A DNA stretch of 64,000 nt from Phaeobacter sp. G2 (GTDB taxonomy: Bacteria; Pseudomonadota; Alphaproteobacteria; Rhodobacterales; Rhodobacteraceae): positions 67,483 to 131,482 of the forward strand of contig CP104103.1 of assembly GCA_025163595.1 (NCBI GenBank), written 5' to 3'. The notes under the pieces are model-generated. The model had not been told where the DNA came from. It saw only the letters and a program-made list of their open reading frames with translations, and made no database searches. Numbering within the stretch: the stretch's first letter is position 1; each line of letters begins with the position of its first letter. A program made the translations under genes and the position numbers. Of the stretch, positions 24,529 through 34,031 are shown in pieces.

Positions 24529-26777
24529 TCCCAGAACCTCGCGCGTTGATTTTGCAGGCTGCTGCGATGGGCGGCGCGGATGGAACCATAAAGCCGCCCC
24601 GGAACGGCGACGCGCTGGCCGCCATCGCGTTGCGTTGGGCGAATGGTCAGGCCATAGCCCCGGCGACTGGGTTTGCCCAGCATCCAGCCCAGCGGGATCC
24701 GAAAGCGAAAGCCCTTGTCAAAGGAGCCTTCACCAAAATCCGCAGCGGAGACATTGGTCAGGGTAAAGAAGGCCCCGACCGACCAGCCATTGTTAAAGAC
24801 CCGGTCCAGGCTGAAGCTTCCGCCATAATCCCCGGCCAGATAGCGTCCGGCATCCAGCTGAAGATGATAGTTGTTGCTCAGCTGGTAGTAGAGCGAGGCA
24901 TGGCCAGTAAAGGTCTTGTAATCGCGGAACGACAGGCGCTGGTCATAGTCCCGCTGGACCACGTAGTTGGCCTCGACCCCCAAGGCCAGGGGGCTATTGA
25001 TGGGTTTCCACAGGACTTCACCGGAGATGCCGCCAAACATGGTTTCAAACAGGCCCACCGTGGTGCGGGCATAGAGATTTTGGCCGGGTTTCCAATTATG
25101 GGCGACATAGAGGTTTTCCAGAGTGGTGCCAAACTGAGCATATTTCGAAATATCGGTGCGCACACGGGGCAGCTTCGAGTTGGAGGCGCGGCTGTTGCTC
25201 ACATTGCCTGCAAGGCGTTGACGCAGGGCGCCGGCAATGATCCAGCCTGGGGCTGGTGCGTAGCTGGCGGTCAGATCGACGCCAAAATCAATGCGGAAGG
25301 GGCGCGCCGGGTCAAAATAGGAGGGTTTGGTATAGGGCGCAAAACTGCTGGAAAACGCCGGGTAGAGCTCATCTGAAAACAGCGCATCCTCCGCCAGTGG
25401 CTGGGCTGCGGTTATCGCGCTTACGGCACTGATGCCATTGCTGGCATCGGTGGCGAATTCCTGGGCCTCAAGATCCGAGCGCCGCACCGTGATGGTCGAC
25501 AGGCCAATCCCATTGCGCACCGGGGTGATGCGGAAGGTTTCAACCGAGGCGGGCTGGGTTGCAGCCATGGCCCGCGCCACCCGCCCGGCTGCCTGCATCT
25601 CGGATTGATAGCGCGGGTTGCGATAACGCACCTCGGCGCCGGTACCCTCAAAGGTGATGGCCTCGAGAATGAGATCGTCCTTTTTCAAAGCCTCGGCCAG
25701 AGTATCGCGAAACAGCGTGGTTTTTTGGCTGCTCTCCACCCAGTCCTGGCTCCAATCCTCTTCGTTGACCGCCCATTGGCTGCGCGGGTAGATCGGCTGC
25801 GCCGCGGGCACCACCATGGGGGTCAGCGGGTGATGGGGATTGAGCTGGAACTGGGCGGTAAAGCCGATTTTAGAACCATAGAGATAATAGGCACCGAGCC
25901 GGGTGCGATCACTATACTGGTATTCGGCGCCAAAATTCAGCGCTGATTTGCGCTCAAACACATTCGACACCTGTGTCTCGGTGACATAGGCATCGGTGGA
26001 ATATTCCGCTTTCAGGCTGAGCCGCTCATTGGGCTGCCACTCGATACCGCCAAAGGGGGCAAAATCGCCGCGAAACCATTGGTCATAAGACAGCTCGCCC
26101 CCGGTGGAGCCGCCGACAAATGTGGGCCGCACCCCGCCGATATTGCCAATGGCCCCATGCGAGCCCAAGCGTCCCCAGCCGAGACCTGCGCTGATTTTCA
26201 GCTGGCCGGGGCCGCTGCGGCGTGACAGGGCTGGCGTCTGAAACCGTTTGGTGGCGACAAAATATTCCGCCGCATAGACCCCGGTGCCGGCAAAATCCTG
26301 CAAACCCATGGTGACCTCGGGCAGCCAGCCACGTTCTTTCCACAGCCGGGCGCGCACATCAAAGCCGCGGTCATAATAGGTGGAAAAGCCAAAGAGATTG
26401 AGGTTCCTGATGCCATTGTAGCGAAAGCTGGCAGAGAGCCAGGGCAACGCCTGAAAGGTGACATTGTAGCGACTAGTGCCGCCAAACCAGGAATAGCTCA
26501 CCGCATAGGTGCCATCGGGCAGCATCTCGGCTGAGGGGGTGTCGATGATGCCGGGGGTGCCATAGAAGTTCAGCGCAGGCGGGGGCAGCGGTTTGAACCG
26601 CGGCGCCGCCGCATCACTGCCGGGCTCTGGGTTTTGCGGCCTGCGGGTGATCTCGGGGAGCCAGGCCTGGGCGGCAGGAACAGGGAGACAGGTCACCGCC
26701 ACGGCAACCAGCAGCTTCCAGCCCAGGGCTGGTTTGGAGAAGGAAGCCCTGAGCAGGCGGAAAAAACTGCGAGTCAC
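24525..26777 (-). CDS. YjbH/GfcD-family outer-membrane beta-barrel protein
   Basis: A 750-residue protein with an N-terminal signal ending near AAQA (about residue 39). The segments GTPGIIDTPSAEMLPDGTYA, MGLQDFAGTGVYAAEYFVA, NWKPGQNLYARTTVG and GEGSFDKGFRFRIPL are typical of YjbH proteins, which form outer-membrane barrels for polysaccharide export. The family's usual length is about 700 residues. The downstream YjbF-like lipoprotein gene overlaps it by 4 bp. The capD-like gene lies upstream with a 151-bp gap, so a promoter may sit there. It is clearly paralogous to the gene at 57783-59900, sharing motif order and end. Confidence 0.9.
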   Translation of the reverse strand: MTRSFFRLLRASFSKPALGWKLLVAVAVTCLPVPAAQAWLPEITRRPQNPEPGSDAAAPRFKPLPPPALNFYGTPGIIDTPSAEMLPDGTYAVSYSWFGGTSRYNVTFQALPWLSASFRYNGIRNLNLFGFSTYYDRGFDVRARLWKERGWLPEVTMGLQDFAGTGVYAAEYFVATKRFQTPALSRRSGPGQLKISAGLGWGRLGSHGAIGNIGGVRPTFVGGSTGGELSYDQWFRGDFAPFGGIEWQPNERLSLKAEYSTDAYVTETQVSNVFERKSALNFGAEYQYSDRTRLGAYYLYGSKIGFTAQFQLNPHHPLTPMVVPAAQPIYPRSQWAVNEEDWSQDWVESSQKTTLFRDTLAEALKKDDLILEAITFEGTGAEVRYRNPRYQSEMQAAGRVARAMAATQPASVETFRITPVRNGIGLSTITVRRSDLEAQEFATDASNGISAVSAITAAQPLAEDALFSDELYPAFSSSFAPYTKPSYFDPARPFRIDFGVDLTASYAPAPGWIIAGALRQRLAGNVSNSRASNSKLPRVRTDISKYAQFGTTLENLYVAHNWKPGQNLYARTTVGLFETMFGGISGEVLWKPINSPLALGVEANYVVQRDYDQRLSFRDYKTFTGHASLYYQLSNNYHLQLDAGRYLAGDYGGSFSLDRVFNNGWSVGAFFTLTNVSAADFGEGSFDKGFRFRIPLGWMLGKPSRRGYGLTIRPTQRDGGQRVAVPGRLYGSIRAAHRSSLQNQRARFWE

Positions 26778-26928
26778 GAAGAGAATTGCCTTATGCCTGT
26801 CGATTCGCCCCTCTGAATGAGGAAACTATGCCTATCGGTGTCAGTATTGCCAGTTTTGACCCGCCGCGAATAGAACATAAAACGGACCATAGGATCAACG
26901 CAGTCCCTCTCGCAACCTGCCAGACAGA

Positions 26929-28803
26929 TCAGGAGGTCTTGCGATCTGTATCCTGGCTGCCATAGCCTTCGACCCAGCGCTGCAGCACCTGACGCGCGGC
27001 CAGTGCATCTCCGGAGGCCAGAGACTGGCGCAGCCCGCGCATAAAGGCCGCAACCTCGATCTCTGACAGCACGGTTTCACGGGCACAAAAGATCTTCGGA
27101 TGGCGGGTGGTGATCAACTCATTCGTCAGGGTGAGTTCTTCTTCCATCTTTTCACCAGGCCGCAACCCGATGATCTCGATACTGATATCCCCCTCGGGAT
27201 TGGTTTCGTCGCGTAGGGTATAACCGGCGCTTTCGATCACCTGGCGGGCCAGCTGCAAGATCGATACCGGTTCGCCCATATCCAGCACAAAGACTTCGCC
27301 GCCACGGGCCTGAGCGCCGGCCTGCAACACCAGTTGGACAGCTTCCGCGGTGGTCATAAAAAAGCGCTTCACCCGCGCATCGGTCACTGTCACCGGCCCA
27401 CCGCGGCTGATCTGATCCTGAAACAGGGGCACCACCGAACCGGAGGAGCCCAGTACATTGCCAAAGCGCACCATGGTAAAGATAGTCTGACTGCTACGGG
27501 TGGCCAGATCCTGCAGCAGCAGTTCGGCCATCCGCTTGGAAGCCCCCATCACATTGGTCGGGCGCACCGCTTTATCGGAGGAAATCAGGATAAAGCGCTC
27601 TACCCCGGCCAGGGCCGAAGCCTGCGCCAGATTCTGGGTGCCAAAGACATTATTGGCCAGCCCAGGCAGCGGGTTGGCCTCGACCAGGGGAACATGTTTA
27701 TAGGCCGCCGCATGCAGCACCACCTGGACACCATGGGTTTCCAGCACGCCGCGCACCTGGCGTGGATCGGTGACCGTCCCCAGGATCGGCACTATTTCGA
27801 CCCCGATTTCGGCGGCCTGCTGTTCCAATTCCTGGTGCACGGTATAAAGGGCCAGTTCGCTCAGCTCGAACAGCACCAGCTTGGTGGGGCGGCAGCGCAG
27901 CACCTGACGGCACAGTTCCGATCCGATGGAGCCGCCGGCTCCAGAAACCAAAATCACCCGATTGGCATAGGAGCTGCTGGCTTCATTCAGCGGCAAATTA
28001 TGGCTTTTACGGCCCAGGAATTGCTGCGGCGGTACTGGCGTCAGCTTATCGACCAGAGCCTCCTCGCCAATGAGCTGGGCAAAGGAGGGCAGCGCCTGCA
28101 CCTCGAGCCCCATACCCTGCAGGCGTAGAATGACCTGAGCCTGTTTCGGTTGGCTCTGCGAGGGCATCGCCAGAAGCACCCGATTGATCTGACGGGTTTG
28201 CACCAGCTCCTGGATGCGGGAGGGGGCAAAAACCTGAAGCCCCACCAGGGTCATGCCCTGCAACGATCCATTGTCATCAACAAAGGCTACCGGATCGATA
28301 CCATCATGGGATTTCAGCGCCTGCGCCAGTTGGGTGCCGGTGGTGCCGGCGCCATAGATCAGTACCCGGCAGCGCGGGCTGGCGCGGCGGTAGATCATCA
28401 GAACGATCTGATGCAGGAACGCCCGGGTCGCCATCATGAACAGCATATAGCTGGTGGCAAAAACCACATGGGTGCCCGAGGGCAGATCCGGTCCAAACAG
28501 ATGGGTCAGCACAGCCAAGACCACCGCCGTCATAACCGCAACCACCCCGGTCAGCGCCACAGCGTGACGTTCATAGGCATTGAGCTGCACCATCGGCAGG
28601 CCCAGCCAGACAGAGCTGGCCGCCATCACCAGCATCACATAGGGCAGCACAGGCAGCATCGCAGCCAGCGTGTGCAGGGCCGGATCCGGCAGCGGCTGTA
28701 CGGTCAGGGTAAACAGCAGGGCCAGTGGGATCAGCCCCAGATCAATCGCCAGAAAGACATAGGATTTCTGTTTCCGCGAAAGCGCACTAATTAGGTTGAA
28801 CAT
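26929..28803 (-). CDS. Membrane nucleotide-sugar 4,6-dehydratase (CapD/PglF/WbpM type)
   Basis: A 624-residue protein with four to five N-terminal membrane helices (1 to about 125), a first Rossmann region (YGAGTTGTQLAQ, about 146) and a second catalytic short-chain dehydrogenase domain starting VSGAGGSIGSELCR (about 282). The active-site stretch SSDKAVRPTNVMGASKR (about 417) has Met where classical SDR enzymes have Tyr, as is usual in large PglF/WbpM dehydratases. Expected reaction: UDP-GlcNAc (or similar) to a UDP-4-keto-6-deoxy sugar, the first step toward amino-deoxy sugars for surface glycans. It acts at the inner membrane in polysaccharide locus 1. Confidence 0.93.
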   Translation of the reverse strand: MFNLISALSRKQKSYVFLAIDLGLIPLALLFTLTVQPLPDPALHTLAAMLPVLPYVMLVMAASSVWLGLPMVQLNAYERHAVALTGVVAVMTAVVLAVLTHLFGPDLPSGTHVVFATSYMLFMMATRAFLHQIVLMIYRRASPRCRVLIYGAGTTGTQLAQALKSHDGIDPVAFVDDNGSLQGMTLVGLQVFAPSRIQELVQTRQINRVLLAMPSQSQPKQAQVILRLQGMGLEVQALPSFAQLIGEEALVDKLTPVPPQQFLGRKSHNLPLNEASSSYANRVILVSGAGGSIGSELCRQVLRCRPTKLVLFELSELALYTVHQELEQQAAEIGVEIVPILGTVTDPRQVRGVLETHGVQVVLHAAAYKHVPLVEANPLPGLANNVFGTQNLAQASALAGVERFILISSDKAVRPTNVMGASKRMAELLLQDLATRSSQTIFTMVRFGNVLGSSGSVVPLFQDQISRGGPVTVTDARVKRFFMTTAEAVQLVLQAGAQARGGEVFVLDMGEPVSILQLARQVIESAGYTLRDETNPEGDISIEIIGLRPGEKMEEELTLTNELITTRHPKIFCARETVLSEIEVAAFMRGLRQSLASGDALAARQVLQRWVEGYGSQDTDRKTS

Positions 28804-29100
28804 CCCACAGCCCTATTCAATATTTTGCCCCCCGCAGAAGGCCTGGTGCGATCTATTTGTTGAAAACACGGTCTTTGGCAGCCGTCAAAGGCGTTGAATT
28901 GCGCCTCGTTAAAAGCAAATTTCACTCACTCTTCCATGGTTTAATCGTCCACCGCTAGCACAGAACCGCAGGAGAGGCAAAGCCAACAGGCCTGCCCTAG
29001 GCCACTCCAGCCCCCCCTGTTGGCCATGTCGGCCATAAAGCGCCGAGAGGCTGTCATGGAATTGCGGGGTCACACGGATTTTGCCCCTTCTGACAGCGCT

Positions 29101-29712
29101 TCAGCCGCGCCGAAACAATCCGCCGATGGTCTGGAACACCAGATCCAGATCATAACAGACACTCTGGTGGCGCTGATACATCAGATCCAGGCGCGCCTTG
29201 GCTGGCACGCAGATGCGAGAGTAGACCGCATCGGTCTCTTCGGCACTCTGGCAGCGCTTCAGCAGGGCGGTCTCATGCTTGTGATAGGTGATCGAGGCAA
29301 GCCCGGTCACGCCAGGACGTGATTTCAATACCTCGGCGTAGATTTCGGGGTGGGCTTCGACATATTGGCGCAGCGGTGGGCGGGGGCCAACAAAGGAGAG
29401 ATCCCCTTTCAGGATATTCCACAGCTGCGGCAGCTCATCCAGCCGTTTGGCGCGCAGCCAGGCGCCAGTCTTGGTGATCCGCGCGGCCTTATCGCCGCCT
29501 GAAACCCCGGAGTCTTCACCCACCTGGGTCATGGTGCGCAGTTTCCACAGCTGAAACCCGCGGGTTGGAGTGGTCATCCGCTCTGACAGGTAAAATATTG
29601 GCCGCCCCTCTTTCCACAGGAGCAGCAGCAAGATCAGCAGCAAGATTGGCCCCAGGATCACAATCAAAAGGCTGACAAAGAAAAGGTCAAAAAGACGTTT
29701 GCGCCAAGTCAT
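29101..29712 (-). CDS. Priming sugar-phosphate transferase (WcaJ/PglC family)
   Basis: The start at 29712 (MTWRKRLFDLFF) overlaps the epimerase stop by 4 bp; the longer frame would run into that gene. The 203-residue product has one N-terminal hydrophobic hairpin (LFFVSLLIVILGPILLLILL) and the family motifs FQLWKLRTM, DELPQLWNILKGDLSFVGPR and KSRPGVTGLASIT. These enzymes transfer a sugar-1-phosphate to undecaprenyl phosphate and begin repeat-unit synthesis. The short form lacks the four-helix N-terminal domain of WbaP-type proteins. Partner genes are the epimerase (coupled) and the CapD-type dehydratase 300 bp downstream. Confidence 0.92.
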   Translation of the reverse strand: MTWRKRLFDLFFVSLLIVILGPILLLILLLLLWKEGRPIFYLSERMTTPTRGFQLWKLRTMTQVGEDSGVSGGDKAARITKTGAWLRAKRLDELPQLWNILKGDLSFVGPRPPLRQYVEAHPEIYAEVLKSRPGVTGLASITYHKHETALLKRCQSAEETDAVYSRICVPAKARLDLMYQRHQSVCYDLDLVFQTIGGLFRRG

Positions 29713-30719
29713 GAGCGATAAAAATCCTTTGTTTGCAAAAGCTTTTGCAAGGTTTGAACAGGGTTTTTCTCCGCCTCTTTCCCGTGGCGGGACGAGGGCT
29801 GCACGGCCGCCCATTCGGTCACCATATAGGCCGCATCCGCAGGGGGCGACAGCGCTGTCTGCAGGCGAGCGTCCCCGGCTTCCGACAGGACCTGACGCAG
29901 GCGGCTCACATCGAGCTCGACTTCGGAAATGGCGCTGGCAGGGGCCGGGCGCCAGGCAAACTCCAGCTCCGCCGCGCGCAGCAGTGCTGCCATCTCGATG
30001 GCACCCGACTGCGCCAGATTAAGCAGCGGCGGCAGGTCGGATTGGCGGACCAGCGCCGCCAGGACCCGGGCCAAGGTCACACTGCCGATGTAGCTGCGTT
30101 GCGGGCTGCGGCCATCGGCAAATTGATCCAGGGTAAACCCCGGCTGCCAGCCGCCCAGGATAGCATCCAGCCCAGCGATATTGCCGATGCGCAGCGCCGT
30201 GACCGGCACCCCCAGTTGCTGCCCCAGCGCCAGCGCCTGCTGCTCCATTTCCGCCTTGGCGGCGCCATAGGCATTGGCGGGGCTGAGTGGACTGTCTTCG
30301 CTGAGCAACCCTGGCTGGTTGCCATAAACCGCCGCCGACGAGCTGAGCAGCACCCGCGCCGTCGGCGCCCCTGATATTTCGGCGGCGCGCGCCGCTGCCT
30401 GCACTGCCGCGCAGGCCAGGCGGGTGTTATCCGCCAGATCCATGCCCCGCCCCGGAATACTGCCCGCCAGGCAGAGCACCGCCTCGGCTCCAGCAAGTAG
30501 CTGCACCAGCCCTGCCGGATCCTTTAGAGGGTCCAGCAGTGCAGGCGCTGCCACCTCTGGTCGCTGCAGTAACGGGTTACGGCTTTGCCAGCGGATTTCA
30601 ACCCCCGCCAGGGGGGCGGCCAGGGGGCCGGACTGGGATACGATCTCGGGCCAGCAGTGGCGTAGCACCCTGCCGATCCGCCCCGAGGCCCCTAGAACGA
30701 CTGTGACCGGAAAACCCAT
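29709..30719 (-). CDS. NAD-dependent epimerase/dehydratase (SDR)
   Basis: A 336-residue extended-SDR protein. VVLGASGRIGRV is the N-terminal dinucleotide loop (GxxGxxG), LSSSAAVYG carries the catalytic Ser, and NAYGAAKAEME supplies the YxxxK pair. Substrate cannot be read; neighbours suggest a nucleotide or lipid-linked sugar of locus 1, for example reduction of the 4-keto product of the CapD-type enzyme after transfer. The stop is coupled to the priming transferase by a 4-bp overlap. A GAGG ribosome site precedes the ATG. The divergent wza-like gene starts 104 bp away, so the promoters lie between. Confidence 0.87.
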   Translation of the reverse strand: MGFPVTVVLGASGRIGRVLRHCWPEIVSQSGPLAAPLAGVEIRWQSRNPLLQRPEVAAPALLDPLKDPAGLVQLLAGAEAVLCLAGSIPGRGMDLADNTRLACAAVQAAARAAEISGAPTARVLLSSSAAVYGNQPGLLSEDSPLSPANAYGAAKAEMEQQALALGQQLGVPVTALRIGNIAGLDAILGGWQPGFTLDQFADGRSPQRSYIGSVTLARVLAALVRQSDLPPLLNLAQSGAIEMAALLRAAELEFAWRPAPASAISEVELDVSRLRQVLSEAGDARLQTALSPPADAAYMVTEWAAVQPSSRHGKEAEKNPVQTLQKLLQTKDFYRS

Positions 30720-30823
30720 ATGCCGCCTCTGTTTGTATCAGATGCGCAGTTCAGTTGACGCGCCGTCTAAGCCCAGTATCTTGCGGGCAGCAAAAATCAA
30801 GACCATTCCTGAAAAGAGCTTCT

Positions 30824-31939
30824 ATGCGCCTTCCGATTCTTCTGTTCGCTGCTGTCAGCCTGCTTTTGTTGCCAGTTGCCTGCGGGCGTTTGCCCGGTGG
30901 CGCCCCCGCCAGTGAAGAGATCATCAAACAATCCTCAGATGTGGATGCGGATTTTGCTCTCTACGCGGTCAACCGGGCCTTTTTGCCAACGGCGGCGCAG
31001 TGGCCGTCCACCGGCAAGCAGGAGCGGCTCAATTGGATCGGGGCCAGCAATGGTGCCAAGACCCAGATCATCCAGCCGGGTGACACACTCACGCTGCGGA
31101 TCTGGGACAGCAGTGACAATTCCCTGCTGACCTCACCGGAACAAAGGGACGTGCAGTTGCAGGATGTACGCGTTGCCGCAAATGGCAGCGTCTTCATGCC
31201 CTATGTCGGCAATGTGAATGTGCTGGGGCTAACGCCGGATCTGGCCCGCGAGCAATTGCAGGTGGAGCTGGAAGCCATCGTGCCCTCGGCACAGCTGCAA
31301 CTGGACATGGCCGAGGGGCGCAACAACTCGGTGGATCTGGTCTCGGGCGTTGCCAGCCCCGGCACCTATCCGATGCCCAATCGCAACTTTTCGGTGATGG
31401 GGCTGATCTCCATGGGCGGTGGCATCAGCGCCAATCTCAACAATCCACAAATTCGCCTGGTGCGCGGCCGCAGCATCTATGGCACCTCGGTGGATGCGCT
31501 GCTGAATGATCCAAACAAGGACAGCCTGCTGCGCGGGGGGGATCGGGTCTTTGTCGAAGAGGATGAGCGCTACTTCCTCTCCTTTGGCGCCACCGGCGAG
31601 GAAGATCTGCATATCTTCAGCAAAGATGAAATGTCGGCGATGGATGCCATGTCGGTGGCCGGCGGGTTTCAGGACAGCCGCGCCGATCCTCAGGGTCTGT
31701 TGATCCTGCGCGAATATCCCCCCTCTGCTATAGCACCCGGAGTGCGGGGGCCGCGCCATACGCGGGTGGTCTTTACCCTGGATCTGACCTCGGCGGATGG
31801 GCTGTTTTCCGCCCGCCAGTTCCAGATCAATCCCGGAGATCTGGTGATGGCAACGGAATCGCCGCTCAATGATGCGCTCACCATCTCCAATATCATCGGC
31901 AACTTCTTTGGCGTCTTCAGCCGCGCTGGCGTTCTGTAA
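30824..31939 (+). CDS. Polysaccharide export lipoprotein (Wza-like)
   Basis: The start is set at 30824 (MRLPILLFAAVSLLLLPVACG), which places a lipobox LPVAC with Cys20; the longer frame from 30755 has no signal. The mature 352-residue protein has an export domain (IIQPGDTLTLRIWDSSDN) and SLBB-like segments (VDLVSGVASPGTYPMPNRNF; YFLSFGATGEEDLHIF). Wza-type octamers form the outer-membrane channel for capsule or exopolysaccharide. It is divergent from the minus-strand glycan genes of locus 1 and probably exports that product. A second, longer family member is at 60532-61947. Confidence 0.92.
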   Translation: MRLPILLFAAVSLLLLPVACGRLPGGAPASEEIIKQSSDVDADFALYAVNRAFLPTAAQWPSTGKQERLNWIGASNGAKTQIIQPGDTLTLRIWDSSDNSLLTSPEQRDVQLQDVRVAANGSVFMPYVGNVNVLGLTPDLAREQLQVELEAIVPSAQLQLDMAEGRNNSVDLVSGVASPGTYPMPNRNFSVMGLISMGGGISANLNNPQIRLVRGRSIYGTSVDALLNDPNKDSLLRGGDRVFVEEDERYFLSFGATGEEDLHIFSKDEMSAMDAMSVAGGFQDSRADPQGLLILREYPPSAIAPGVRGPRHTRVVFTLDLTSADGLFSARQFQINPGDLVMATESPLNDALTISNIIGNFFGVFSRAGVL

Positions 31940-31951
31940 CCGGGATAGCAC

Positions 31952-31973
31952 CGCCAAAGAGGCTTCTTTGGCG
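31952..31973 (+). terminator. Hairpin after the wza-like gene
   Basis: CGCCAAAGA-GGCT-TCTTTGGCG is a perfect 9-bp stem 13 bp after the stop. It lacks a clean T-run, so termination may be partial. Confidence 0.5.
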
Positions 31974-32185
31974 CCAAAACCGCAGGGGGGGGGCGTAACG
32001 ACCACAGCACAGATGCAAGAGAGGTAAAAACAACCGCGGGACTCAAAAAAAGCTTAAGATTCTTCGCATTTACCCCTATTCTAACGCAAATGTGTAGAGG
32101 GTGTCAGAGATGGTGCCTTTGTTTGTTCCGATCATATCTAGCTGTTTTTGTTCCACAAAACTGCCCTAGGGCAATGAGGCAACCA

Positions 32186-32623
32186 ATGATGAAAACGATC
32201 ACGTGTCGCGCCCGTCAGGCGGGCAGAATTCTGAGCCTGGGGCTTGGTCTCGCCCTGGCCAGTGCCGCAGCGGCGCTGACGGTGGATCCGGTCCAGCAGT
32301 ATAATTCCAATGCCGTTTGGTTCGAAAACTGGACCGGTCTGAGCAATGCTACCCTGATTGTGGCCGCCCCCAATGGCAAGGTAACCGAAGTCTTTGCCGC
32401 CACCGGTACCCCGGTGTTTGAGCTGTCCCGCGACCAGGTTCAGGACGGCACCTACCGCTATGAGCTCAAGGCTGCCACGGACGAGCAAGTTGAAATCGTC
32501 AATCCCATCGACAATGGCCGCGGTGAGACCGCCACCACCAGGGGTAAGGGGTTTTACATGAATGGGTCTTTTGTGGTGTCGCGCGGGGTAATCATTACCC
32601 CCGAAGAGATCCGCGAAGACTGA
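32186..32623 (+). CDS. Small secreted protein of unknown function
   Basis: The start at 32186 (MMKTITCRARQAGRILS) gives 145 residues with a signal peptide (LSLGLGLALASAAAALT). An upstream ATG at 32174 is also possible. The mature 110-residue part is beta-rich (AVWFENWTGLSNATLIVAA; TPVFELSRDQVQDGTYRYEL) and resembles no family I know. It sits 60 bp before the tail-fibre-like gene on the same strand, so the two are likely co-expressed. Content such as a repeated NG/GET turn motif fits an exported beta-sandwich. Possibly a chaperone or partner of the next gene product. Confidence 0.7.
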   Translation: MMKTITCRARQAGRILSLGLGLALASAAAALTVDPVQQYNSNAVWFENWTGLSNATLIVAAPNGKVTEVFAATGTPVFELSRDQVQDGTYRYELKAATDEQVEIVNPIDNGRGETATTRGKGFYMNGSFVVSRGVIITPEEIRED

Positions 32624-32683
32624 CCCTTACGCAGAATAACCGCGACACAGCAGGGGCTGCTTCGCACCGAAGAAAGGATTTTT

Positions 32684-33916
32684 ATGACTTATATGTTCCA
32701 GCGCAGCCTGATTGCAGGCGTTAGCACCCTGGGTCTGATGGCCGGTGTCGCCCAGGCAGATCAGGTCATCTCTGACGACCTGATCGTGCAAAACAGCATC
32801 TGTGTCGGCCAGGATTGCGTCAATGGCGAAAGCTTTGGCTTTGACACCATCCGCCTAAAAGAAAACAACCTGCGGATCCGCGCCATGGATACCTCAAATT
32901 CCGGCAGTTTCCCAACCCGTGACTGGCAGCTGGTCTTCAATGACAGCACAAACGGCGGGCAGGACAGGTTCTCGGTCGAGGATATTGATGGCGGCCGCAC
33001 CCCCTTTACCATCGAAGCCTCGGCGCCTTCGCATTCGCTCTATACGGATGACGGCGGCCGCATCGGCCTGGGGACCAGCACTCCAGTGGTCGAGCTGCAT
33101 GTGGTGGATGGGGATTCCCCAACCATGCGCCTGGAGCAAGACGGCTCCTCTGGCTTTACCCCCCAGACCTGGGATGTGGCCGGCAACGAGACCAACTTCT
33201 TTGTACGCGACGCCACCAATGGCAGCCTGATCCCCTTCAAGATCCGCCCCACGGCACCGAACAACTCGATCTATGTCGATACCGATGGCGATATTGGCCT
33301 GGGCACCACCAGCCCGGATGCAGGGCTGCATATCACCCGCGGCTCGCTGCTTGTGGAACAGGGGGACGGTGGCGCTGGATCGGCGCCCCTGCATGTGCGC
33401 CGGTCTGATGGCAGTGCTATGATCTTGGTTGAGGAGACCGCTGCGGCCGCGGCTGCCAGACAGCTTCTGAAGCTGCAAAACAACGGCACAGTCTTCATGA
33501 GCCTGACCGAAACCGGCAGCAATTTCACCTGGAACGTGCAACACCAGACGGACAATAGCTTCCGGATTACCAACGGGGCCAACGCCGGCGAAGAATTCCG
33601 CCTGGAAAGCAACGGGGATTTGCGGATTTCCGGCGGCCTGGTGACCAGCACCGCAGGCAGCTGTACCGGGGTCACGCCCTGTGACCGCGTGTTCGACCCC
33701 GAGGTCTATACTGTTGCTTCGATCGAAGACCATGCCGCCAGTATGTGGGCCAACAAGCATCTGCCAGCGGTCGGAGCAACCCGCCCGGATGAGCCGCTAC
33801 GGGTAACCAACAAACTCCTGGCCATGCTGAACGAGCTTGAGCATGCTCATATCTACATCGAGCAACTCAATACCCGGGTGAAGGATCTCGAAATGCAGCT
33901 GGCCAAGGCCGAATAA
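32684..33916 (+). CDS. Secreted tail-fibre-like repeat protein with C-terminal coiled coil
   Basis: A 410-residue exported protein (signal peptide MTYMFQRSLIAGVSTLGLMA to AQA; AAGGA ribosome site). It contains two related blocks, each with a WDV/WQL core, NFFVRD or RFSVED, a PFTI/PFKI strand and a GRIGLGTSTPVVELHV or GDIGLGTTSPDAGLHI motif. The GIGTxxPxxxLHV pattern is common in fibre proteins of phages and bacterial surfaces that trimerise. The C-terminus (LNELEHAHIYIEQLNTRVKD) is a coiled coil, but no S74-type intramolecular chaperone is obvious. No phage genes lie nearby, so a bacterial surface fibre is more likely than a prophage remnant. Confidence 0.75.
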   Translation: MTYMFQRSLIAGVSTLGLMAGVAQADQVISDDLIVQNSICVGQDCVNGESFGFDTIRLKENNLRIRAMDTSNSGSFPTRDWQLVFNDSTNGGQDRFSVEDIDGGRTPFTIEASAPSHSLYTDDGGRIGLGTSTPVVELHVVDGDSPTMRLEQDGSSGFTPQTWDVAGNETNFFVRDATNGSLIPFKIRPTAPNNSIYVDTDGDIGLGTTSPDAGLHITRGSLLVEQGDGGAGSAPLHVRRSDGSAMILVEETAAAAAARQLLKLQNNGTVFMSLTETGSNFTWNVQHQTDNSFRITNGANAGEEFRLESNGDLRISGGLVTSTAGSCTGVTPCDRVFDPEVYTVASIEDHAASMWANKHLPAVGATRPDEPLRVTNKLLAMLNELEHAHIYIEQLNTRVKDLEMQLAKAE

Positions 33917-34031
33917 GCCTCTGGCTCTGTAAACCCGCCTGATATGGCTGCGACAGACTGAAAGTGCACCGCTATCGTGCCTTTTGGTCTGTCTGCGCGC
34001 AGATCCGCCTCTAGATGAAGATCATTAAACC

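Noticed and set aside
32684..33916. Prophage tail fibre
   Set aside because: The protein has a Sec signal peptide and no phage structural, lysis or integrase genes are nearby.
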